Below, piece after piece: positions 36,843-48,023 of a stretch of DNA of 64,000 bases. The stretch spans positions 37,831,501-37,895,500 of the forward strand of contig NC_134013.1 of the NCBI RefSeq assembly GCF_040712315.1. The letters are read 5' to 3'. Position numbers and translations under genes: made by a program. The number at the start of each line of letters is the position of its first letter. Position 1 is the first letter of the stretch. The notes beneath the pieces are model-generated. The model was given only the letters and a program-made list of their open reading frames with translations, had not been told where the DNA came from and did no database searches. The DNA comes from Castanea sativa (Eukaryota > Streptophyta > Magnoliopsida > Fagales > Fagaceae).

Positions 36843-38736
36843 CTAAATCACTTGGAGCTCTTTTCCTTCCACACCTTGGAAGAACCTTTCATTTGAGCAA
36901 ACCCTTGAGTCGGCGGTGAGAGGGAAGAATTGAAACCATTCAAGTTCGAAAGGAACATGAGGGTTTTAAGGAGATCTCTTAGAGGTGCAAGAGAGGATGA
37001 AAGCTAGTTTTGGCTTTTTGACGTCATCATGCTGTTGCTTTGTTGAGTGGCTAGCCATATATAGCAATTTGATCGAGTATATCTAGCTGCGCCACAGTGA
37101 TGACAGAGATGCGGCTTCTTCTCTTTGGACTTTTTAGCATTGCTCTTCTTGGCCCTAGGGTTTTTGGTTTCTTTCTTAGCAAGTTTAGGGGGTGCTCCTA
37201 AGATAGATTTACCCTTGTCTATGTTCTCACTAGCTATCACAGTTTTAGCATAATTAATCTCAGAATCAATATTTTTAGCAGGAGAAACAAAAATAATTGT
37301 ACTAGAAGAAGCAATATCAGGAGAAGAAAATCATACCCTAAACTGGTTCGATCAGAGGAAGATTTTTGCATGCTGAGCATCTCGTCAAGCTTTGCACTTG
37401 AGGTCCTCTCCAACTAAGCTCTCACTTGGAACAGTTCCGCCTCAAGCTTCTTGGTCTTCTCAGCAAAGAAATTTTTCTCAAACCCTAGTGCTCCAATAGT
37501 CTGATTTGCTTCATCAAACTTTGTGGAGAGTTGTTCTTGTTCAAGCTCCACATCACTGAGCTTCTTGGTGGCCAACCTATACAGCTTCTCATGTTTCTCC
37601 GAAACCTTGTATAACTTTGCATAGGCTGTGTGGATGTCATCTTGCTCATCCATCTTCTCAAATTTTGACTCCACCAAGTTCTCTTCTTCATCCACATCTT
37701 CTACAATCCCTTTAGTAGGATTGATAGTGGCAGTGAAGGCATTCAGGATTCCGTCATCCTCATTTTTAGAATAATCCTTATATTCGGTGTCACTCAAGAT
37801 AATAGCAAGTGCCTTGCTTTTTCCAATAGACTTGAGATAAGTGGGGCACTCTTGTTTCATATGATTGAATCCTTGACAACCAAAACACTTAAGCCCTGAA
37901 GGACCAGTGTACTGACCGCTATCCCTAGCATCCTTCTTCCCTTTGTCTTGACTCTTAGACTATGAAGAACATGATTGCCTACGGTCCTTGTCGAAGCCCT
38001 TGGCATTGGCATTCTTCATGAACTTCTTGAACTGCTGGGTGATGTAGGACTTCATTTTAGAATCTTCATCATTAGAATACTTATCAGTGTCATTGCTCTT
38101 GGCCTTTAGTGCCATGCTCTTGCTCTTGCTTGACTTCCCGAGCCTAGACAAACCCAACTCATAGGTCTGCAGATTTCCAACAAGCTCTGTCAAAGGAATT
38201 TTATCAGTATTCTTTGACTCCTCAATCGTGGTGATCTTAGCATAGAATTTCTCGGGCAGAGATCTAAGCACTTTTCTCACAATCTTGGGTTCGGGAATGG
38301 TTTCCCTAAGATTAAATGCTGAGTTCACTATGTCCTTGAGCCTGACATAGAACTCATAAATGACTCATCCTCCTCCATCTTGATTTCTTCGAAACTAGTA
38401 GTTAAAGCTTCGAATCCTTAACATCCTTAGTTCCTTCATAGGTTGTCTAGAGAATGGTCAACGCCTCATTTGCAGTTTCAGTGGAGGAGATCTTCTTGAA
38501 CTCTTCATTTTTGACCGCACTGAATAAGGCATTCAATGCTCTGCTGTTGAAGTTAGCCACCTTGATCTTTGCATCATCCCAATCGGCCGGTGCTTCCTTT
38601 GGCTTGGTCCAGCCTATCTCCACAGCTCGCCACACCTTCTCATTGACTGCAAGAAAGCTCTCATGTGTACTTTCCAGTATGCATAGTTAGTTCCATCAAA
38701 TAAAGAAGGTACAATAAGTGACTGTCCTCTATCCAT
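36843..38736 (-). pseudogene. B1 gag (Copia, SIRE-like), frameshifted
   Basis: From ATG 38736 (MDRGQSLIVPSLFDGTNYAY) the minus strand shows the UBN2-type capsid: WRAVEIGWTKPKEAPADWDD, ALNALFSAVKNEEFKKISS, VRKVLRSLPEKFYAKITTIE. Next come a zinc knuckle CFGCQGFNHMKQEC (near 37890), a coiled-coil region (KLYKVSEKHEKLYRLATKKL) and a second knuckle CHHCGAARYTRSNC, in which Tyr stands where His is expected. It ends ...KELQVI-stop at 36843. Breaks: a 1-nt shift near 38650, and stops near 38450-38330 and at other points. Gag packages element RNA; here it is dead. No pol follows. Confidence 0.75.
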
Positions 38737-38794
38737 GACAAACAGGGGTCAATGGATCTCACAGCAAAGATTAAAACCTAATCAGAGTGTGCCT

Positions 38795-38806
38795 GCTCTG
38801 AGACCA
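38795..38806 (-). other. Primer-binding site (initiator tRNA-Met) of B1
   Basis: Minus strand TGGTCTCAGAGC lies 2 nt from the LTR end and matches 11 of 12 bases of TGGTATCAGAGC, the standard Copia site complementary to the 3' end of initiator tRNA-Met. Confidence 0.75.
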
Positions 38807-38808
38807 CT

Positions 38809-40508
38809 TGATAGACCAAAAATGTATTGACCCATTGTGATAAATTAACCAATTAATTAACCAAGTGAATTAATTAGGTTCAATTAGGGATGGCAATTTA
38901 GATCAGGCTCGCAGATACTCGGCCCGGCCCGACCCTAATGGGCTGGATTTTACCCAGCCCGATAAAGAATAGGGTCGGGTATGGGTTTTAAAAAAAAAAC
39001 CCGAAGCGGGTTCGGGTCGGGTCCGGGTTTTATAAAAAAATCGAAACCCGACCCGAAACCCGCCCCGGATAAAAACCCGGTTATGGAGGATAAGACATTT
39101 TGTAAGAATTTCTTAGTCTTTTTCATTTGTTGGTTGGAGGATAAGACATTTTGTAATTTCTTAGACTTGTGGGATTTATTTTGTAGCTTTTTAAGTGATT
39201 TGTTGATTTAAAATCTTAGTTGTGATTTATTGATGTATAATTAACAGGTGATTTATTGATTTATGATTAACTTATAATTTGGTTTGATTTGGCTGCCCTA
39301 TAATGTGGCCTAAATGCCAAATTTTGGCATTTGGGCCATGTTAAATGGCTTGAATGGGCTTGAATCTAGGAAAAAAATTTAATGGGCTTCAAAATTTTTT
39401 TTTTGTTGGGCTAGATTTGGGCCCAAGAAGATAAATGGGGCCCGCGGGGCCTGGTGGGGCGGGTATGGGCCCCGGGAAAAAAACCCGATTAGTAATCGGG
39501 CCGGGTTCGGGTTTCGGGTCTTAGCCCGCAGGTCGGGCCTGAGTATGCAAAAACCCGGCCCGAACCCGACTCGTTGCCATTCCTAGGTTCAATTATATGC
39601 AATAAGCATGGCAGCACAAACAAATCACAAAATAATTAAATATGCAGTGCAAATTAAATGACATGGTGATTTGTTTACGAATGTGGAAAACCTACACAGC
39701 AAAAACCCCACCGGGTGATTTTAAGGTCACCACTTCCTAGAATCCACTATTATCAAAACAAGCGGTTACAAGTAAAGGATTCCCAGTACCTTATACCAAC
39801 CTACAGTTGAACCCTTACCCCAATACCCAATTGAACTTGTTCTGTAGTGACAATCTCTCATTTTCAATGCACGGCTCCTAGTACGTGACTAACCAATAAA
39901 TGTGTGGATCCTAGTACGTGACTTGATCACTAACTTGAGAAGGATGTTGGCTACAAAGTTTTTCTGTTCTTTAACACATGAAGATCACGAAGTTGCTTGG
40001 TCACAAAACTCTACAGTGTACAAACACAACAGCTTCTTCAAGAACTAGGGCAAATTAGGTTTCCGGTTATACTTGAGGAATTATGCTCTTGTGCAATTGT
40101 GCTCTTGGCTGTGCAACCTGATACGACCCTTAAAATAGTCCTTATATATGTTTAGGGTTGTGAGAAAAGAAAGTCTAAACACATAATCACGAATTGGATG
40201 AAAATTAGTCCAGAAAAACTAAGTTTCATAAACTTCGACAGATACCATAGCTGCCGAGGCTCGGGCTTAAACAACTCTTTTAAACTTCGATAGATGCTAG
40301 CTGTCAAGCTTTAATGAATAGCACTTCTTCACTTGTTTCTTTGACAGACTTGCATGGTTTTAACACTTGAACTTGAAACCTTGTTTCTTTAAGCATTAAA
40401 GACATCCTAGATCTATCCAATTACAAGTAGAGTGCGTTTTGTCAAATGATTAGCTAATATATAAATGTTGACATATGTTCTTAACATCCAATCACAAATA
40501 TCCTAACA
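38809..40508 (-). mobile_element. 5' LTR of Copia element B1, split by a hAT element
   Basis: Minus strand starts TGTTAGGATATTTGTGATTGG and ends TTTGGTCTATCA. The net length without the hAT insertion and its duplication is about 991 bp, close to the B2 LTR. It carries the ACCCCACCGGGTGATTTTAA block shared with 49914-52298. Confidence 0.8.
38885..39585. mobile_element. hAT-type element inside the B1 LTR (701 bp)
   Basis: A perfect 8-bp duplication GGTTCAAT (38877-38884, 39586-39593) flanks ends TAGGGATGGCAA and TTGCCATTCCTA (12 bp inverted, one mismatch). Both subterminal regions are dense in CCCGGCCCGACCC / GGGTCGGG motifs that can pair across the element. No transposase ORF. Confidence 0.82.
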
Positions 40509-41364
40509 ATCTATTTTTCATAAGAATTCATTAGATAGCTTTTTTGAAAAACTCCGTTTTCTAAAACTCATGAGATAGCATTATTTTCAATATAAGCCTT
40601 TCCAAAATGCCATGAGATTTTCAAAGAGAAAATACTCATCTTTTCAAATGTAAAAGGAATATATATATATTAATGGGATATAAGATTTTTTTTTCATCTT
40701 TTTAAGTAATTAAAAACCCTTTTCCATAGGAAGGGCCCCTTTAAACATAAAATGTTTTTGAACAATTTTTCTTAAAGGCACAATTTTTTTAAAGAGATTG
40801 CGACATGTCCATAATACATGGACAATAAATTACTTTTTTGCTATTAAAGGCATAATGTAACATATTTTTCTCTCTCCTTCTTTTATGCTATAGAGTAATA
40901 TTTACATGTTAGATACATAGTAACTAATATCTACATGCTAGCTATGTATATTACTTATTGCGACATAGTAAATAATGTTCACATTTATATATATTCACAT
41001 GCTTGTTGTATACACTCTTTGCAAATAATATCACATGCTTATATATATGTAAATAATATATTCAAATTAATGCTATATATGTATATTTATTGGTTGTACA
41101 AAAACTCTTTCAAAAAACAAATGCCAAGTATTCAAATTATATTAAAAAATGTGAGTTCTTGTGATTAAATTAAAATAAGAACTATCTTTTAGATATGCAG
41201 TGTGAGGTGCCTAACACCTTCCTCCATACATAATCGAGCTTCCAAGTTAAAGAATATCTAGTTAGCGATCTTTGGTCACTTCAAACTTAGGGGCCTTTAA
41301 GATTGACTTTTAGTTAATCAGAAAATTAAAATGGATTAGATAAGTTGGACCAATCTCACCTTTA

Positions 41365-41882
41365 GGGTCCGTTTGATTGGGAAGATGGAAAAATGAGAGG
41401 ATAGAAAATAGTTTATATTTTTAATACAAGAAATAGTCATTTATTATGGATAGCTATTCTTTAAAATGAGGAATAATTATTTTTCTCTAAAAGAGTTGTA
41501 ACGACTATTCCCTAGTAGATGTATTAATTATTAAATTTAATATATTTCTAAATAAATAAACAAACTTTTCATATACATATAACAATCATGAAAATAAAAA
41601 ATCATAAAAAATGACTTATCTTTCTTTTAAATTTAAAAAATATTATTTTTTAGGAAATATAATTATATGAGTAAAGTATTTCCTAAAATATATCTTTAGT
41701 TTATTCTAATGTTACAATTTAGACAATTTGATTTAAACATGTCATTATCTTCAGATTTCTATTCTTACATTGTTACTAAACAAATGAATAGTAATAAGTA
41801 TTACATTAGAGCATCTTGTATTTCTTATAATGTCTATTCCTATTCCTATATAATCACCATTACATTCTACCAAATGTGCTCC
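41365..41882. mobile_element. Possible Tourist-like MITE (518 bp)
   Basis: The left end GGGTCCGTTTGATTGGG follows TTA. The inverted right end GGAGCACATTTGGTAGA resembles it with an offset. The right flank AAA does not match TTA well. The interior is AT-rich and non-coding. Confidence 0.35.
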
Positions 41883-42025
41883 AAATAACATCAAAAGTTA
41901 TTAAAGAAACAATGAAAAGTATTGTATTGAAAAATATTATCATAATATGAAACCTCTTCATCAACATATTAAACAAACTAATGTATAACCACTGCATATG
42001 CACGGTATAATTAAAAAAATTACAA

Positions 42026-42063
<38 letters not shown>

Positions 42064-42414
42064 GTATAGATTCAAATTATACTCTTTATTTCTCTTTTTT
42101 TATTATTATTATTTTTAATTTCTTTTGAATATACACATGAGTTTACTTTTTTATTTATTGGGTTTTTGATGATTTATTTATATTAGACTTTTTTGTCTTT
42201 TGCACCTTATTAATCTTTTTTTTTTGAGAAACAAACACATACACATGAGCACACCATAGCTCCACTCAAAAACATCATTAATTCACTTAGAACAAAAATT
42301 TTAAAAAAACTTTAATAAAATACGTAGCGTAAAATTAGACAATAATTTTTTTTTGAGGGGCAAAATTAGACAATAATTTGAATTCAATTTAGAACTTAAT
42401 TAAATTTTCTCTCC

Positions 42415-42419
<5 letters not shown>

Positions 42420-42466
<47 letters not shown>
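42420..42466. repeat. (TA)n microsatellite
   Basis: About 23 uninterrupted TA units. Confidence 0.95.
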
Positions 42467-42467
<1 letters not shown>

Positions 42468-44749
42468 CCATGATGGATGAAACCGTCCTTAAATGTTAGA
42501 TCATTGCCGCGTGCCCCATTATTTTAAGATTCATTTTCCCTAGACGTTGAACTATCACAAATATCATATTACTAGGTTTTAATTCCTATCAATCATATTA
42601 CTAGGTTTTAATTCCTATCAATCTCTCACTTTCTTTTATTTATCTATTTATAACCCAGTTTGGACCGTGCTTCTTTCACTTTCACCAGAACAGGTTGCTA
42701 GATCTTCCATATCCCAGTAATGTTGACAGCCCCATTACTAAATTGTTTTCCCGTAGTTGTGATTATAGCATCACCCAGTTGTTACAACCCTTGTCACCCA
42801 TAGAGTTTGATTGGTCAACAGTGAACGTAGATATTAAGAATTGCTGTTTGGTTTGTGGCTAATATATATAGAATATTCAATGAAACACATGCTTAGATAT
42901 GACTTCAAAGGTCGTGTTATTTTTTCCCATGCAAGCTTTCTTTTTCTGTCAGTCGCTTTAACCCTCCACCTTAGGGAAATAGATTTGAGGATTTTTAAAG
43001 TCTTCCATGGATTATGACAATAGCCTCCACTTAGTCCCTTCAAGAATTTTTTTTAAGTTGTTGGTTTAACTTTTAAGTGATTTCATTTCCTTTTTATCAT
43101 TTAATCTTTTTTTTTTTTTTTCCCTTTTTTGCCAGTATTTATCACTTCTGATTACTTAAGAAATTGAGGATGTTTGCTTTCTGCTGCAGTGCTATCTGAA
43201 ATGACTATACCGCGGTAGATCTCCTGTGAGCTATTCTCATATCTTTACATATAGGCTGTAAATCTGTTTACGAGGGGCTTAGAGGTGATTCATGTATGTT
43301 TATGATCGACATGTGTAATATTATTACATGCATATGAAAATAAAAATATCATGTATCTATCTTTAATTTATATTATACAATAAATTGTCTATAATATTTA
43401 CATTTCAATTATATAAAATTAACATGTGAACGGGAAACTTCGGTTCACTTCTAGGTCATAAAAGTTCAATCCGTGCTAGTGCATGCACAATATCGAGGTA
43501 TCCACAAGGGTAGTCCTCACCTAGAAAACCTAATCCTGTGTACTCACGTGAGAGGTTTCTGCCTGTTTAAACCTACGTTCAGGGCAAGTAAACATTTCTC
43601 AATAATTGTATCTAGACTTGCTTGACTTCGTGGAATGCGGATGCCCCTCTTTATCCATACATGGCTTTAATTTAATTAATTAATTGGGCGGTGAAAATGA
43701 AGATTGAAGAGCGACCCAAAATCGTAAATACAAAAATCGCCAATCCATTCTTAAATCAAAAGTTGGGTCCACCTTCATGCAAAGAGGAAAGCAATATCCA
43801 CTTAAGGAACCTACTCATTTCTCCAAATGTTGAATGAAATTCTTTAAGCATTGCATGTCAACTCATATGAAATTGAGAAAGTATAAGTACACAACTTTTA
43901 TGTTATAATGTTTGGCATAATCTTTATGCAGTTAATATTGAGGAGTGTAGAAAAAATAGTTGATTCATGTGAAAATGGTAAATAGTCAATTACATTTTCA
44001 TTATTGTATGGTTCGTTTCTTAAGGATGACGTAGTATTCATGAAGTGTTGTAAAGGAGGCAAAGAATATTTCACCAAAGATTTCTATCTTTCATGTGTTC
44101 ACCCCACTTTAAACACAAACGAAAATGGATTTTTGTAAAACTCCGTGAATTTTTCTGTGTAGACTTACTGGTTGTTGTAAAGACTACCAAGAAAAATCTA
44201 CACCAAAAAAGTGTTCTAAGACAGAGACATTGAGATGGCATTTAACCGACTTTCTAAAAATTTATCCCAGAAAATAAAAACGAAATTTGGTCAATTTGTC
44301 CCTCAATATATTGAACTTTTATATATGATATTGATGATGTCAAAAATCATTACTTGGGTCACTCATTCAATTCAGAGATTTGGACAATCTTGTAGGACCT
44401 GCAAGATAGAAAGAGGTGATTGAAGAGACCATCAAGTTATGTTCAGTGAAGGAGCTTTCGATGCCTGAGTCAGTATCAATCTATATATTTTGTATATAGA
44501 TGATATTTTGTAGTTTTTTATTTTTTTTATATACCTTAGCAAATGGACAAATTGTCCCTTTTATAGGTAGCTTGGGTAGCTGTTGTGCTCATAAATGTCT
44601 TCATGTACATAATTGCAGGTAATTATTTCTCTATGTATAATGGTCGCTGTTTTAATGGGAGTTTAAGAATGACGAGTAACGGTTGTCATTAATGTGTTGA
44701 ATGAGCTTGAGCGGTTACATCTTTTATCATAATGGTCTACTAATGATGC

Positions 44750-44777
44750 AAGGTCGTCCATATTAATGGACGACCTT
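44750..44777. repeat. Perfect 12-bp stem hairpin
   Basis: AAGGTCGTCCAT, a 4-nt loop ATTA, then ATGGACGACCTT. It lies about 95 bp left of a family A LTR. Role unknown. Confidence 0.6.
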
Positions 44778-44871
44778 AATGATTTTTCTGAACTCATCAT
44801 ATATAATTAATAAAAAGACAAAAGCCACACTAATTGCTTTTTTTAAGTATCATCAATCTTGTATAAGAAAC

Positions 44872-46230
44872 TGTTGGAAAAATATAGTTTGTATCGCATA
44901 TAAAACATACGCAGTAGAAAATTAACGAATCTATTTCATTCGCAATTTATAACATGTACTATGTAAGTTTCAGAAATTAAGAACAAGAAAGCGTACCTTA
45001 GTGCGGTTCAAAGATTAGAAGTACTTGGAAACACTTTTAATCTTCACTCCAATCCACTTCCGTCCAAGAAGTGTGGTTTCTCAATCAGTTAACACGTATG
45101 TGTTCAAGGGAGAATAAGAGAATGACTTACACTCACATACACATCATTTCATTCTACACACAAGTGCATATGTAATTCTGTATGTTTCTCTTCTTTTATC
45201 TAACTGATTATCTAATTGGGCTAACCTTTTGGGCCATTCCAATTGGGCTTTAGTATGTGGTTTGGAGTGGGACCAAAAGGGAACAAATAAGACTTTAGCT
45301 CCAATGGGCTATGGGCTTTTCTGTCAACTTTTGACAAGTCCAAAGTTAACATTAATTACATTTAATACAACTATATAAATGTAATTGCACTCTAGGCCTT
45401 ATTAATAAATTATATCCTAAGACTTTATTATACATGCAACTCCTTCATTAAAATATTCGTAATAATACAAAGTCATGAATGTTGACTGCCTTTTTGAAGA
45501 TTACTACATCTTAATCCTTGAGTACCCGGTTTAATCCTTTAAGTTATTCATCATATATTTATGAAATCCAATTTTATAAATGTATACTTTAGTAACTCCT
45601 TACTAAAGTGGTTAGGCCTAACACTTTGAATAACCAAACTCATTGAACTTATCTTAAGGAAATATTTTATATCTCTATTGAGAGATTATGAATTCCATCT
45701 TGAGAATATATGTTCCATCAACATTAAATGCGGCTGCCCACCATACTCAGGTTTTGATCATGACTTTAGATCTCACTCTTGATATATTAAAACAACTTAC
45801 ACCTCATGAGCAAGTTCATTATTCTCTTAGGATTTAGAGTTGATGGAAATAAAAGTCGTGAGATTTATTATTCATTTCATAGTCCGTAGGAGAATAATAA
45901 ATTTCACTGCGGTCCAGTTCAATATGTCTTACCTCTTAAAACATATCAACATATCAACTAGAAGTCTCTACTTTCATGATCAAGACAAATCATCTAAGTT
46001 ATGTTATAGAATTCGCAGATGAAATGCCCAATTTCATCACTGACTACGAACTAAATTCTGAGTTTACAAAGAACTTGTGATTTATATCTTCTGTGACCTA
46101 AATCACATAAATCACATACTATGCATCTCATGGACTAAGATAATGTCCCATTAGTTCATTTATATAGTCTCATATAATTAAACAATTTAATTATTTATGA
46201 CATGCCTATAAATTGGATTTTAGGACTAAG
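44872..46230 (-). mobile_element. LTR of Copia family A, clipped at its right end
   Basis: Begins TGTTGGAAAAATATAG and parallels 58697-60107 and 32405-33819 throughout. The last roughly 10 bp of the LTR are missing where family D sequence (ATATAAACCTATGCTACATG) starts at 46231. No duplication could be matched. Confidence 0.7.
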
Positions 46231-47753
46231 ATATAAACCTATGCTACATGCATCAAACAAAACCAACAAGACTACTCATGACTTTTTTTTTTTTTTTCAA
46301 AATCTGCTTTGTTAAAAAAATCAAATCTACATTTAAGGAAAATATAAATAAGTTTTTTGGATCTAAAAAATTTCAGATCTACATCTAATGAAGATGCAAA
46401 TCAGTTTTTTGATTAAGAAAAATTCAGATCTACATCTAATGAAGATGCAAATCAGTTTTATAATTGAGAAAAATTTAGACCTGCATCTAATGAAGATGCA
46501 AATCAGTTTTTTGATTAGGAAAAATTTAGATCTGCATCTAATGAAGATGCAAGTAAGTTTTTTGAATAGGAAAAGATACGACCACAAGAAGATTTTTTAA
46601 ATAGAAATAAATCTTAACAATGAAAACATCATGAACACATTCTAATATAGAAAGTGTCAACAACACAGGAGATGAACATTGCAAAATCAAAGCTAAACAA
46701 ATATTGATTCATGCATTACAAAATTAAAAGAGATAGAAGAAAAGAAAAGCTACCTCTTGCATAGACATACTCTTTTTCTCAAGAGAATATTTTAAGGTTC
46801 AAAGAAATTCTTGCTTACAAAGAAGAAATTCTTAAGACTAAAGCCTTCGGAATCTCTTTAACATAAGAGAGAGAATTTAAGAAAGGGGGGGGGGGTCAGA
46901 AAAATGAGAAATCTGAGAGCGTGAAAGAGTGTCTATCTCCCAGAAAAATGTGTGCTAAATTTTGAAATCCATCCTCTATTTATAGAGGCTGGGAGACTCA
47001 AAAGAATAGCTTAGACGATTAGAATACGATCTGGGATGCGTCCTTTCGCTAAAAAATAAAAAAGGATGTGTTTTATAGTCCCCTGAACACCTTCGGGCCA
47101 AAACCCTAATGTGTGCCATTCGACACTTTGAAAGTGCCGTTTGGCACTTCAAAAGTGCCGAATCACTTTTGGGTGCTAATCACGCTTTTGAGTTTGGGTG
47201 CGTTTTGGGCTCCTTTTTTAAGTTTTCTTTAGCCGAGACTTGTATTTAGACGTGTTTTTAATATGTATTTTAAAATTTAAGCTTTTTTCTGGATAATTCA
47301 GGTCTCTTTAGCAACAATTATCTTGTAGATAAATACTCTAAAATAAATCTTGATAAAGTCTAAATTATCCATAATTTTATTATTATCCAATTATCCCCTT
47401 TATTCCCATGCAAGCAATCCTATTTTTGACACTATCAACCAATCACAAGATTCGTTAATTAATTTTAATTGTTTAATCAATCAGAATTAATTTAAACTAA
47501 TCATGCGTGGTTGACTTTACCTAGACACAATGCATGCTGATCGTGTAAACTTGATCATGCGATATCTTTTGATTCGACGGTCTGATTTGAAAACCGGGCA
47601 TACCGTCATGACCGTTAAAATCTCAAGATCATGTTTATGATATGCAATGAATGAATTAATGTATGTAATGCAATCATTTTTTTTTGGGTATACTATTGGT
47701 CACTCTAGTCATCTTCCTCAATTAAATCATGGGTGCAAAATCGAGTGTCTACA
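46231..47753 (-). mobile_element. LTR of family D (probable Ty3/gypsy), 3' LTR
   Basis: Minus strand begins TGTAGACACTCGATTTTGCA at 47753, a start seen in many plant gypsy elements. Minus-strand GAGAGGCATTC directly outside it could be the polypurine tract. A second, shorter copy of this sequence is at about 60858-61455. The family is assigned without any protein evidence, so the superfamily is tentative. Confidence 0.5.
46374..46577. repeat. Four tandem 51-bp units in the family D LTR
   Basis: Units start at 46374, 46425, 46476 and 46527 and contain CATCTAATGAAGATGCAAAT. Two units remain at 61327-61424 in the other copy. The period is a multiple of three, which leaves both strands open by chance. 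Confidence 0.9.
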
Positions 47754-48023
47754 GAATGCCTCTCATTGACAGAGCTTGGAAAGCGAATGTCAATGTAAAA
47801 CAAAGACACTGATTTTAGCAACCATGGTTTAATTGAGGTTGAATTTTCAAAGATCACCTAGCCCTCGAACCTAAAACTTTGGAACATAGAACTAGTGCCT
47901 TGTCTTTTGAAAAAAATGAAAATTATAAATATTTGGCCTGCCTAATAATTGATGAACTCTGAAATGATTCTTGATAACTGGGTTGACAAAAAAGCTTTTC
48001 AATCCCTATCTTGAATGTGGATG

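Larger units (their letters stand above)
31296..40508 (-). mobile_element. SIRE-like Copia retrotransposon copy B1, pol-less, with nested insertions
   Basis: Order on the minus strand: 5' LTR (40508-38809), primer-binding site (38806-38795), decayed gag (38736-36843), non-coding spacer with a CA run (about 36840-35000), GA run, downstream ORF (34912 to about 32376), polypurine tract, 3' LTR fragment. Protease, integrase, RT and RNase H are absent, so it is a non-autonomous deletion derivative. Two later insertions interrupt it: a solo LTR of family A (32405-33819) and a hAT element (38885-39585). ATCTA follows the right LTR; the matching left duplication is lost with the truncated end. Confidence 0.78.
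40509..44871. other. Gene-free AT-rich stretch between B1 and the family A/D repeats
   Basis: No coding region is supported. It contains a CA/TA run (42025-42062), a (TA)n run (42420-42466), a 30-bp tandem duplication (CATATTACTAGGTTTTAATT at 42566 and 42596) and a perfect hairpin at 44750-44777. The short open frames have no recognisable product. Confidence 0.45.

Noticed and set aside
42834..43043. 69-codon minus-strand frame with basic composition
   Set aside because: No homology recognised, no neighbouring exons, in a gene-free AT-rich stretch.
46363..46600. Open frames on both strands with repeated FIRCRSKFFLIKKLICI-like or HLMKMQISFLI-like peptides
   Set aside because: They arise from a 51-bp tandem repeat whose period is a multiple of three; no start context or family similarity supports a gene.
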